A stretch of 64,000 nt of DNA, taken from assembly GCA_963704855.1 (NCBI GenBank), contig CAVPHY010000002.1, positions 372,001 to 436,000 on the forward strand, in the 5' to 3' direction. This DNA comes from SZUA-36 sp963704855 (GTDB taxonomy: Bacteria; Pseudomonadota; Gammaproteobacteria; Xanthomonadales; SZUA-36). Below are positions 42,067 to 50,310 of the stretch, piece after piece (the first letter of the stretch is position 1; the number at the start of each line of letters is the position of its first letter). Made by a program: the position numbers and the translations under genes. The notes beneath the pieces were generated by a model. It was not told the origin of the DNA, ran no database searches, and worked only from the letters and a program-made list of their open reading frames with translations.

Positions 42067-43314
42067 TCACGAATCAAACTTCCTGAACACCAACACGCTG
42101 TTTTGCCCCCCGAAAGCAAAAGAATTGGACATCACGACATCCAGTTTCCTTTCACGCGCATGGTGCGGAACATAATCCAGATCACAGCCCGGGTCTGGAT
42201 TATCCAGGTTGATGGTCGGCGGGATAACATTCGCGTTCAGCGCCATGATACAGGCAACCGCCTCAAGGGCGCCGGCGGCGCCGATCGCATGACCTGTCAT
42301 GGACTTGGTGGAACTCACCGGGACCTTCCCGGCGCGGTCGCCGAAAACCCGCTTTATAGCCTTGGTTTCGATGGTGTCGTTCACCTGCGTCGAGGTGCCG
42401 TGGGCATTAATATAGTCCACTTCTTCAATGTTCAAGCCGGCCGATTGCAGGGCGGTCGTCATGGCCTGTGCCGCACCCTGCCCGTCCGGATGCGCCGAGG
42501 TAATGTGGAAAGCATCACAGGTCAGACCCGCCCCAACCAGTTCGGCGAGTATCGGAGCCCCGCGTTTCAGCGCCCTTTCCAGGGTTTCCAGCACCAGTAC
42601 ACCGCAACCTTCGGCGATGACAAACCCGTCCCGATCGACATCGAAGGGCCTCGAGGCGCGTTCCGGTTCATCGTTGCGACTTGAGAGTGCCCGCATCGCA
42701 ATATAGGAACTGACAAAGGTATCGCAGATCGCGGATTCAGCACCCCCGGCCAATACCACGTCAGCCATGCCGAGCTTGAGTAACATCAGGGCATTTGCAA
42801 TCGAATGGCTGCCGGTTGCGCAGGCCGATGACAGGCTGTACGAAACACCGGTGAGGCCAAACTCAAGTGCGATGTTTCCCGCCGCCATACTGGTACTTAC
42901 GCGTGGCACCGTAAACGGGCTGATACTGCGTTTGCCCTGTGCGAAGATCTTGTTCATTTCATCTTCAACCATCGGAAAATCAGCGATGGCGGAAGAAACG
43001 ATACAGGCGATTCTGCTCGGGTCTTCACGCTCAAGATCCAGGCCCGACTGGTCCAGCGCTTCGCGGGTCGCAGCTATCGAGAACTGTGCATAGCGCCCGA
43101 TCCGCCTGGCCATCTTCCGGTCCATATAATCGGCGGGTTCAAAACCCTTCACTTCACCCGCCACCTGGCACGCAATACCTGACGGGTCGAAGGCCGTAAT
43201 CCTGGCAATACCGGAGCGCCCTGCTGCCAGGCCATCAAACGTTTCCCGGCAGTTCAGCCCAAGAGGTGAAATAGCGCCCATTCCAGTGATTACGATTCGT
43301 TGCTGCAGATTCAC
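42067..43314 (-). CDS. Beta-ketoacyl-ACP synthase (FabF-like)
   Basis: A 415-residue condensing enzyme. Cys165 is in SLSSACATGSHSIANAL, and the His residues lie in NAHGTSTQVNDT and KSMTGHAIGAAGALEAV, matching FabF (Cys163 in E. coli). The N-terminus (QRIVITGMGAISPLGL) is typical. It is separate from fabB and lies in the lipid-modification neighbourhood, without fabD, acpP or fabG around it. It may make a dedicated acyl chain for this pathway, or be a spare FabF; context favours the former, as inference. First gene of a two-gene unit with the GNAT-like protein. Confidence 0.9.
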   Translation of the reverse strand: MNLQQRIVITGMGAISPLGLNCRETFDGLAAGRSGIARITAFDPSGIACQVAGEVKGFEPADYMDRKMARRIGRYAQFSIAATREALDQSGLDLEREDPSRIACIVSSAIADFPMVEDEMNKIFAQGKRSISPFTVPRVSTSMAAGNIALEFGLTGVSYSLSSACATGSHSIANALMLLKLGMADVVLAGGAESAICDTFVSSYIAMRALSSRNDEPERASRPFDVDRDGFVIAEGCGVLVLETLERALKRGAPILAELVGAGLTCDAFHITSAHPDGQGAAQAMTTALQSAGLNIEEVDYINAHGTSTQVNDTIETKAIKRVFGDRAGKVPVSSTKSMTGHAIGAAGALEAVACIMALNANVIPPTINLDNPDPGCDLDYVPHHARERKLDVVMSNSFAFGGQNSVLVFRKFDS

Positions 43315-43499
43315 TCAAGTATCATCCTTGTGCCACCAGTCGACAAATGGGGAAACACACGAACGACCAGATATGACCGCCGTGGGTTTTGATTTTACAT
43401 TCAAGTGTTACAAACAGCGACCCGCTTTCACGTTAAACTGCTGTCGGAAACAGAGAAATCACGGATAATTGAATCCAAAATAATTGTGGAACACAAATA

Positions 43500-44849
43500 T
43501 TGACTATCCTGAAGCGGATTCGCCTGTCTGTTTTCCCTGAAAAACAGCAGAAGAATCCAAAAAAACACGGGCATCGGAAGAACTTCCGAAGTTTTTTGCT
43601 GCATTTCAGACCCAGGTCGGTCCCGGAACGAACCCTGAAGCTCTCCCTGAGCTGGGGTCTTGGGGGCATGGCTGCGATGCTGGTGTTTCTGCTGTTCGGC
43701 AGCGGACTGATGCTCAAGTTCGTCTACGAACCCACACCGGGCAGCGCATATGACTCCATTGTATACCTGAACGACCGGATTCCATTCGGAAAGCTACTGC
43801 GAAACATTCACCGCTGGAGTGCCAACGGGCTGATATTTATCGTGTTCCTGCACTTCTTAAGGGTCTTTTACACCAGTGCGTTTGCCGCACCCCGCCAGTT
43901 CAATTTTATCATCGGGCTGTTTCTTTTCAGCGCCGTATTGCTCTCCAACTTTACCGGATACCTGCTGCCCTGGGACCAACTCGCCTATTGGGCGATAACC
44001 ATCAGCACCTCGATGCTGGATTACATCCCTGTGGTGGGAACCGGGCTAAAGGAATGGATACTCGGTGGCTCCGAACCCGGTCCGAAGACCCTGATAAATT
44101 TCTACGCGATTCATACTGCCATCCTGCCGGTGCTGTTATTGTTCTTCATACCGTTTCACTTTTGGCGGATACGCAAGGCCAATGGCCTGGTGATTCCCAG
44201 GTCTCCTGAGGAAGACCCGTCAATCAAGGGGGAAATGGTCGATTCCATGCCGCACTTGATCATGCGTGAACTCACGCTTGCGCTGATCGTGCTGGCTGTC
44301 ATTGTTCTCTGCGCGATGTTTTTTGATGCGCCGTTGGCCGATATCGCAAACCCGGGCTTAAGTCCGAACCCAACCAAGGCGCCCTGGTACTTCATGGGTA
44401 TCCAGGAAATGCTGATGCATTTTCACCCGGTATTTGCCCTCCTGGTCATACCGGTATTGTTGCTTCTCGGGCTGCTTGCGATTCCTTACGTCAATTACGA
44501 CACCGATACGACCGGTGTCTGGTTCTGTTCCCTTAAGGGCCGCAAAATGGCCCTGGTTGCCGTGCTGTTTGCAGCACTGGCTACGCTCGCCTCTGTCTTG
44601 CTCGATGAGTTCGTTATCGGGGCGGGCCAGTCCGGCCCAGCCAGCATCATTAAAAATGGCCTGTTGCCTTTCGTGATTCTCGTGGCTGTGTGCGCTGGTT
44701 TTTACCGGTTGGTCAAGCAGGTTTTTGACGCCACGAACAATGAAGCGATACAGTCCTTGTTTACCCTTCTGGTTACGGCCTTCGTGGTATTGACCCTGAT
44801 CGGCGTATGGTTCCGCGGTGCGGGTATGCAACTCACGTGGGTGGTTTAG
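43500..44849 (+). CDS. Cytochrome b (b6 / subunit IV fused, with an eight-haem partner)
   Basis: A 449-residue inner membrane diheme cytochrome b. Haem-ligand His pairs are His104/His118 and His205/His220, 13 and 14 residues apart, the b6 spacing. The C-terminal part resembles subunit IV, but the quinol-site PEWY motif reads APWY. The electron-transfer partner proteins (Rieske, then multihaem c) follow directly. An 80-odd residue basic N-terminus precedes the first membrane helix. The start TTG is the only one ahead of the family sequence. It should oxidise quinol and pass electrons to Rieske and to the octahaem cytochrome in place of cytochrome c1; the latter is inference. Confidence 0.88.
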   Translation: MTILKRIRLSVFPEKQQKNPKKHGHRKNFRSFLLHFRPRSVPERTLKLSLSWGLGGMAAMLVFLLFGSGLMLKFVYEPTPGSAYDSIVYLNDRIPFGKLLRNIHRWSANGLIFIVFLHFLRVFYTSAFAAPRQFNFIIGLFLFSAVLLSNFTGYLLPWDQLAYWAITISTSMLDYIPVVGTGLKEWILGGSEPGPKTLINFYAIHTAILPVLLLFFIPFHFWRIRKANGLVIPRSPEEDPSIKGEMVDSMPHLIMRELTLALIVLAVIVLCAMFFDAPLADIANPGLSPNPTKAPWYFMGIQEMLMHFHPVFALLVIPVLLLLGLLAIPYVNYDTDTTGVWFCSLKGRKMALVAVLFAALATLASVLLDEFVIGAGQSGPASIIKNGLLPFVILVAVCAGFYRLVKQVFDATNNEAIQSLFTLLVTAFVVLTLIGVWFRGAGMQLTWVV

Positions 44850-44852
44850 ACG

Positions 44853-45350
44853 ATGGAAAACAGAACCCATAGCCGCCGGTCTTTTCTGAACAAGCTTTGG
44901 CTGCTTATCGGCGGCCTGGCTTTTGCAGAATTGATTGTCATGATTTTCGCCTTTTTTAAACCCGCGAGACCGGAGACAGGAAATTCTGGCGGAGAAAGCA
45001 TCATCACTGCCGGGCCGGTGGAAAATTTTGAACCCGGCACTGTTACGGCTTTTGTCACCGGTAAGTTTTATCTCGCACGGCTTGAGGATGGCGGATTCCT
45101 CGCGATGTCACGCAGATGCACCCACCTGAGTTGCACGGTGCCCTGGGTATCAGCTGAGAAAAAGTTCATCTGTCCCTGCCATTCCTCTGAATTCGATATC
45201 CGCGGTGATGTCGCCAACCCGCCTGCACCAAGGGCGCTGGACCTCTACGCGATCGAGATTCGCAACAATGTTCTCAGGGTCGATACGGGCAAGTTGGAGA
45301 AGCGTTCCGTATTCGTAGCAGACCAGGTTACTTACGTGAAAAACACATGA
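44853..45350 (+). CDS. Rieske [2Fe-2S] protein
   Basis: A 165-residue Rieske subunit. The N-terminal twin-Arg stretch SRRSFLN and a membrane helix (about 14-35) are followed by the cluster ligands Cys89, His91, Cys107 and His110 in CTHLSC and CPCHSSEF, with Cys94 and Cys109 for the disulfide. It takes electrons from quinol at the cytochrome b Qo site. It starts three bases after the cytochrome b stop and its TGA overlaps the next ATG (ATGA), so the three subunits are translated together. Confidence 0.93.
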   Translation: MENRTHSRRSFLNKLWLLIGGLAFAELIVMIFAFFKPARPETGNSGGESIITAGPVENFEPGTVTAFVTGKFYLARLEDGGFLAMSRRCTHLSCTVPWVSAEKKFICPCHSSEFDIRGDVANPPAPRALDLYAIEIRNNVLRVDTGKLEKRSVFVADQVTYVKNT

Positions 45351-47668
45351 GCAGGCCATCCGATAAAACCAGCACATGGGAATTGCTTGGCCTGATCGCA
45401 GCGTTGATCATCGTCATATCCCTGCCGGTTTACTATTTTTCAGTCGTTAAAAACACTGAAAACCCCGACATCAGCAACCCCGAGGCGATTTTTGTGGGCA
45501 GCGTTGAATGCGAGGACTGTCATAAGCCCGAGTACGACAAGTGGCTGGGCTCGCACCACGACCTTGCCATGGATGTGGCAAACGAGAATTCCGTGTTGGG
45601 CGATTTCAACGATACCGAATTCACCATCCACGGGATCACCACGCGATTTTACAGGGCGGATGGTAAATATTTCGTCCATACCAATGGCCCGGGCGGTGAA
45701 ATGGGCGATTTTGAGATCACCCATACGTTTGGCTGGTTCCCCTTGCAGCAGTACCTGGTGCCCTTCCCCGGCGGTCGGTTACAAACCCTGCCGATCGCAT
45801 GGAACTCGAGAGACAATCATTGGTTCCGCGTGCCACCCGAAGGCCCGACGGACCCGCAGGACTGGCTTTACTGGACCAATGCAGCGCAAAACTGGAATGG
45901 TATGTGCGCGCAGTGTCACTCGACCAACCTGAAAAAGAACTACGATCCGGAATCGGGCACCTATAACACCACCTACTCGGATATCGATGTTGGTTGCGAA
46001 GCCTGTCACGGTGCCGGGTCGAGGCACGTTGAATGGGCACAGATGTCGGACATGGCCCGGCCCAAAGTTACCAATTATGAGCTCACACAGCAAACTTCTG
46101 ACATCAGTTCAAGGGAACTGGTTGAGCTATGCGCACCCTGTCACTCCCGGCGCGGCGCCATGGGCGATGACAGCCATGCCAAAGCAGACCTGCTGGACAA
46201 CTACCTGCCCAGCCTGTTGACCGAAAACCTCTATTTCGCAGATGGCCAGATCGAAGACGAAGTCTACGTCTACGGTTCATTCATCCAGAGCAAAATGTAC
46301 CGTCACGATGTGCGTTGCAGTGATTGTCATGACGCGCACACCATCAAACTGGTCAGGGAAGGCAATGAGCTGTGCCTGCAATGCCATCGCGCCGCCCAGT
46401 ACGATAGCAAGGAGCATCACTTCCACAAGCAGGCGGATGAAGCGGGTGAACCGATCCGGTCAGCTGAAGGTGAAACCCTTTTTGAGGTCGGCAGCGGCGC
46501 CGAGTGTGTAACGTGCCACATGCCGGGCCGGGTTTACATGGGTGCAGATTATCGCCCCGACCACAGTTTCAGAATTCCCGACCCGGTACTTGCTGCCTCG
46601 ATCGGTGCGCCTGATGCCTGTCTGCGCTGCCATGTCGATAAGGACTCACAATGGTCGCAGGACAGCGTGCACGAGTGGTACGGGCCGGGGTCGACCAGCC
46701 ATTATGGAACGGTCATCGCCAGGGCGCGACGGGGCGACCCGGATGCCGGACCCGAACTGTTGCGCCTGGCAGGTGACATTCTCTACCCGGTCAATGTGAG
46801 GGCGACGGCGCTTTCCCTGGCATCCGCATATCCCGGTGCAGAAACCACCCAGGCAATGGAAATAGCAATGATGGATGAAGAGGCGCTGATACGCAGGACC
46901 GCGGTCACATCCATCCTGTTACCCGACACCGAAAAACTGGCAAAGTTGATCGCGCCGATGTTGTATGACCCGGTCAAAACCGTGCGTATCGAGGCCGCCA
47001 GCCGCCTGTCCGGTGACCTGTCAAAATTACTGGACACGGAGCAGCAGGCGGTTTTCCAGGTGGTTCTGCAGGAATACGAAACAGCCATGGAATATTCGGC
47101 GGATTTTGCCGCATCCCGTCACAACCTCGCCAACCTCTACAATGAACTGGGCCGGCCGGATGATGCGGTCAGTCAATATGAGCAGGCTATCCAAATCGAT
47201 GACCAGTTCTACCCGGCCAAGGTCAACCTGGCCATCCTGTACAGCCAGCGTGGCCAGAACGAAAAGGCCGAACGCCTGCTCCGGCAGGTCGTATCAGACC
47301 AGCCCGAACTGTATGAAGCGGCCTACTCGCTGGGCCTGCTTCTGGTGGAAATGCAAAACTACCGCGAAGGTGCTGCGTATCTTGAACAGGCGTCCAAAGG
47401 GCTACCCGGGCGGGCGCGAATCCATTACAACCTCGGTCTTCTTTACGCACATTTACAAAATACGGCAGGCGCCGAAAACGAACTACGTGCTGCACTCGGG
47501 CTTGAGCCGCAAAACCTGGACTTCCAATATGGCCTGGCTGACTTTTACCTGAAAAGAGGATTTTTCGAACAGGCCCGACCCATTGCAGAAGACATCGCCG
47601 CCATGCACCCTGAGAACCCGATCGGTGGACAGATGCTCGACTTCATACGTCGAAACACGGGCAAATAG
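45347..47668 (+). CDS. Octahaem cytochrome c with HEAT-like and TPR repeats
   Basis: A 773-residue periplasmic, membrane-anchored protein. After an N-terminal membrane segment (about 13-32) there are eight CxxCH haem motifs: CEDCH (Cys55), CAQCH, CEACH, CAPCH, CSDCH, CLQCH, CVTCH and CLRCH, up to about residue 430. A HEAT-like region (about 470-560) and tandem TPR repeats (about 575-770, FAASRHNLANLYNELGRPDD and later units) form the C-terminus. It is translated with the Rieske gene (overlap of four bases). It is likely the electron acceptor of the cytochrome b / Rieske complex; the TPR part may bind a partner protein. The terminal acceptor cannot be told. Confidence 0.88.
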   Translation: MSRPSDKTSTWELLGLIAALIIVISLPVYYFSVVKNTENPDISNPEAIFVGSVECEDCHKPEYDKWLGSHHDLAMDVANENSVLGDFNDTEFTIHGITTRFYRADGKYFVHTNGPGGEMGDFEITHTFGWFPLQQYLVPFPGGRLQTLPIAWNSRDNHWFRVPPEGPTDPQDWLYWTNAAQNWNGMCAQCHSTNLKKNYDPESGTYNTTYSDIDVGCEACHGAGSRHVEWAQMSDMARPKVTNYELTQQTSDISSRELVELCAPCHSRRGAMGDDSHAKADLLDNYLPSLLTENLYFADGQIEDEVYVYGSFIQSKMYRHDVRCSDCHDAHTIKLVREGNELCLQCHRAAQYDSKEHHFHKQADEAGEPIRSAEGETLFEVGSGAECVTCHMPGRVYMGADYRPDHSFRIPDPVLAASIGAPDACLRCHVDKDSQWSQDSVHEWYGPGSTSHYGTVIARARRGDPDAGPELLRLAGDILYPVNVRATALSLASAYPGAETTQAMEIAMMDEEALIRRTAVTSILLPDTEKLAKLIAPMLYDPVKTVRIEAASRLSGDLSKLLDTEQQAVFQVVLQEYETAMEYSADFAASRHNLANLYNELGRPDDAVSQYEQAIQIDDQFYPAKVNLAILYSQRGQNEKAERLLRQVVSDQPELYEAAYSLGLLLVEMQNYREGAAYLEQASKGLPGRARIHYNLGLLYAHLQNTAGAENELRAALGLEPQNLDFQYGLADFYLKRGFFEQARPIAEDIAAMHPENPIGGQMLDFIRRNTGK

Positions 47669-47723
47669 TTATAACGGGACTGGCAAGCCCTGGAGAATTC
47701 AGCCAAAGATCGTGATTTAGCCC

Positions 47724-48737
47724 CTACAAAAAAGAACTCACCCGGTCGATCGTCCAGAATGCCGCAACCCCGCCGATGGCATAAGGTGTCGCCCTCACGA
47801 GACCCAGGGCTGCAAAACCATGCAGACGGTGAAGACCTGCGAGCAGCAACGACACCGTCACCACGAATAAAACCTGGCCGGTCTCGACACCGACGTTGAA
47901 CATTAACAGCGACAGTGGCACCGCGTGTTGCGGCACACCGATTTCATACAGTGCACCGGCAAAGCCGAGGCCATGCACCAGCCCGAAAGTAAACGCGATC
48001 AGCCAGGGGAAACGCTCTGACAGGGTCAGGTGACCCTGGTTTTTCCTGACGACTTCCACGGCCAGCAACATGATGCTCAACGAGATAACAGCCTCGGTGG
48101 GTACCTGTGGAATGTGGACCAGGTCGAGCGTCGCCAGCGCCAGGGTCAGGCTGTGCGCCAGTGTGAACGCGGTGACGGTCTTCAGCAATGGCCAGATTCC
48201 GCTTACGATCATCAGCAAAGTCAGCAGGAACAAAAGATGATCGAAACCTTCGAGTATATGGATGGTCCCCATGCGCCAGTAGGAGACCGCCAGTTCGCCA
48301 TTGCTTACCCGTGCCGGTATGACAAAAGAGCTGTTATTGGAGCGCAGTACCGCAGAGTGTTCGATACCATCGAGCAGGCTGATGCGCACAACGACATCGG
48401 TTGGCACCGCACTCAGCCCGTCAACAGCCAGGACGGCACCATGCAGGGCCTGCCCATTGGTAGAATACGATTTGGTTTCAATCAGGGCACCGGGTACACG
48501 CCGGCTTGAACCTGGACCCAGGGGTTTGAAGAAGTCCGGGATAACCGGGGTGATTGCCAGTACCTGTTCACCCAGTGTGGGAACCTTCCAGTTCACTTCC
48601 ACCCAGCCGCCTTCCTGCTCCGTAACCTCAAGCAGCGCCGGCCGAAACTCGTCGGCGGGCAACTCGAATGACAGGGCCAGCAAAACCGGCAACAAGCACA
48701 CCGCGGCCTGAAAATACAATCTGTAAATACCCGTCAT
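47724..48737 (-). CDS. HupE/UreJ-family membrane protein
   Basis: A 337-residue protein with a signal peptide (about 1-27), a periplasmic domain and seven membrane helices. The motif HILEGFDHLLFLLTLLM and the segments FTLAHSLTLALATLDL and FGLVHGLGFAGALYE are the HupE/UreJ type 2 pattern. HupE/UreJ proteins are proposed nickel or cobalt permeases; for type 2 proteins the substrate is open. It follows a PpiC-like gene with a one-base overlap, a pairing found repeatedly in proteobacteria. Confidence 0.82.
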   Translation of the reverse strand: MTGIYRLYFQAAVCLLPVLLALSFELPADEFRPALLEVTEQEGGWVEVNWKVPTLGEQVLAITPVIPDFFKPLGPGSSRRVPGALIETKSYSTNGQALHGAVLAVDGLSAVPTDVVVRISLLDGIEHSAVLRSNNSSFVIPARVSNGELAVSYWRMGTIHILEGFDHLLFLLTLLMIVSGIWPLLKTVTAFTLAHSLTLALATLDLVHIPQVPTEAVISLSIMLLAVEVVRKNQGHLTLSERFPWLIAFTFGLVHGLGFAGALYEIGVPQHAVPLSLLMFNVGVETGQVLFVVTVSLLLAGLHRLHGFAALGLVRATPYAIGGVAAFWTIDRVSSFL

Positions 48738-49663
48738 TATGATGCAGCGGCCTTGACGGTATCCGGGACGGTTGTTTTGGCAGGTACTTCAAGGATACGG
48801 CCTGCAGGAACCTCATCGATGACAATTTCGTAGCGGCTTTTCAGGCTTTCGAGAAAATCGGCATTGAATTTTTCACGCTGTTGCATTTGCCAGTTTTCAA
48901 GCACTGTGGCCTGTACATGCTCAAAAACCGGGGGTGGTGCTTTTTCGTAACTGGTTACATAGACCAGGTGCACACCATAACCGGACAGCACCGGGCCATG
49001 CCATGAGCCCGGTTCCAGTTGTGCGACGGTCTCGACGAAGGCACCGCCCAATTGTCGCGCGGCCTCCGCCCGGGTTACTGAAACGAACTCACCCTGCAGC
49101 ATGAACCCGTCACCCGCCTGCATGGAGTCTTCGCCGGGCGCACCGGCTGCCTGTAACTGAAGCAATACCTGCCCGGCATCATCCAGTGTTTTGTTACCAC
49201 GGATATCCGGGCTGAAATACACCTGGCTGAAGGTCATCCTGTCAGGCGCCCGGTAGTCCTCTTTGTTTTCCTTGAAGTAGAGTTCAAGTTCGCCCTCGGC
49301 CGGTTGCACCATCATTGCGAGGTCGCTGGTCAGAAATTCCAGTTTTTGCGCCATGCGCCGCCGAGTTACCGGGTCGTCCTCGTTCAGCCCCATGGCGACT
49401 GCCTGGCGGTAAAGAACGTCTTCCTTGATATATGACTGAATCAGGCCATTGATCTCGTCACGTGTAGGCGGCCGGTTCCAGCGGCTTTCCCACTCCGATA
49501 TGAACGCATTGATTCGATTGGAATCAACGTGAACCCTGGTGTCACGAAATTCTTCCTCAGGGGCACCCAACAACGCATAGGCTCCGTATATGCAGGCACC
49601 AATCAACAGGAACTGCACAAGCGGCTCGGTGAAAAGCCGGGTTAATCTATGAGTCACAGGCAC
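48737..49663 (-). CDS. PpiC-type peptidyl-prolyl cis-trans isomerase, membrane anchored
   Basis: A 308-residue SurA/PpiD-like chaperone. One N-terminal membrane helix (about 15-33), a SurA-like helical region (TRDEINGLIQSYIKEDVLYRQA), and a parvulin domain (DRMTFSQVYFSPDI, LGGAFVETVAQLEPGSWHGPVLSGYGVHLVYV). It folds periplasmic proteins. It is upstream of, and overlaps by one base, the HupE/UreJ gene, so it may help that protein or a linked exported protein; that is inference. Confidence 0.85.
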   Translation of the reverse strand: MPVTHRLTRLFTEPLVQFLLIGACIYGAYALLGAPEEEFRDTRVHVDSNRINAFISEWESRWNRPPTRDEINGLIQSYIKEDVLYRQAVAMGLNEDDPVTRRRMAQKLEFLTSDLAMMVQPAEGELELYFKENKEDYRAPDRMTFSQVYFSPDIRGNKTLDDAGQVLLQLQAAGAPGEDSMQAGDGFMLQGEFVSVTRAEAARQLGGAFVETVAQLEPGSWHGPVLSGYGVHLVYVTSYEKAPPPVFEHVQATVLENWQMQQREKFNADFLESLKSRYEIVIDEVPAGRILEVPAKTTVPDTVKAAAS

Positions 49664-49694
49664 GTCTCATGTGTATCGGGTGATTAAACAACGC

Positions 49695-50195
49695 TCAGAT
49701 AGTTGAACCCAGTACATTTCCGCCACGGCCGATCGCCATTGCGCCACTGCGAGATACGGTGAGGATTTCTGCGCATTCGCCGACCCTGGAAATGAACTCA
49801 TCCATATGGTCGTTGGGGCCTGTTAATTCCAGCGTGTAGGTTTCCGGGCAATCATCCAGCACCCGGGCATCGGATGCGTTTATCAGATCCAGCAGGGTCT
49901 GCGCCGCACCCGAACGGATTTTCACCTTCATCAACAGTAATTCACGCTCGATGTGATCATCCAGCGTCATGTCGGCGGCGTTGACGACATCGACCAGTTT
50001 CAGCAACTGGTTATTGATCTGCTCAATGACCTCATCTGAACCCCTTGTAACCAGGGTCAGGCGCGATACTTCGGGGTGATCGGTGGGGGCGACATTCAGT
50101 GACTCGATGTTGTAGCCACGGCTGGAAAATAATGCGGCCACACGGGCCAGTGCGCCCGCCTCGTTTGCCAACAGAATGGAGATAATGTGTCGCAT
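49695..50195 (-). CDS. ilvH: Acetolactate synthase, regulatory (small) subunit
   Basis: A 166-residue ACT-domain subunit that binds the catalytic subunit, raises its activity and conveys valine inhibition. The family sequence is MRHIISILLANEAGALARVAALFSSRGYNIESLNVAPT, then LTLVTRGSDEVIEQINNQLLKL and a C-terminal LELTGPNDHMDEFISRV. It is divergent from the catalytic-subunit gene rather than downstream of it. Both share a 115-base control region. The ATG has GGGAAAC ahead. Confidence 0.93.
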   Translation of the reverse strand: MRHIISILLANEAGALARVAALFSSRGYNIESLNVAPTDHPEVSRLTLVTRGSDEVIEQINNQLLKLVDVVNAADMTLDDHIERELLLMKVKIRSGAAQTLLDLINASDARVLDDCPETYTLELTGPNDHMDEFISRVGECAEILTVSRSGAMAIGRGGNVLGSTI

Positions 50196-50310
50196 ATTGA
50201 TGTTTCCCGCTGAGAAATTCTTTATATTGAAACCAGGTAATCAATCATCAATATTCGCGTAGTTTAATGGCTATTGCAATGCGTTAATAATTAATTGAAA
50301 CTCGCTACCT

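Noticed and set aside
36400..43314. Polyunsaturated fatty acid synthase or furan fatty acid cluster
   Set aside because: No multidomain PUFA synthase is present, and I could not match the set to the known furan-fatty-acid genes beyond the general type of methyltransferase.
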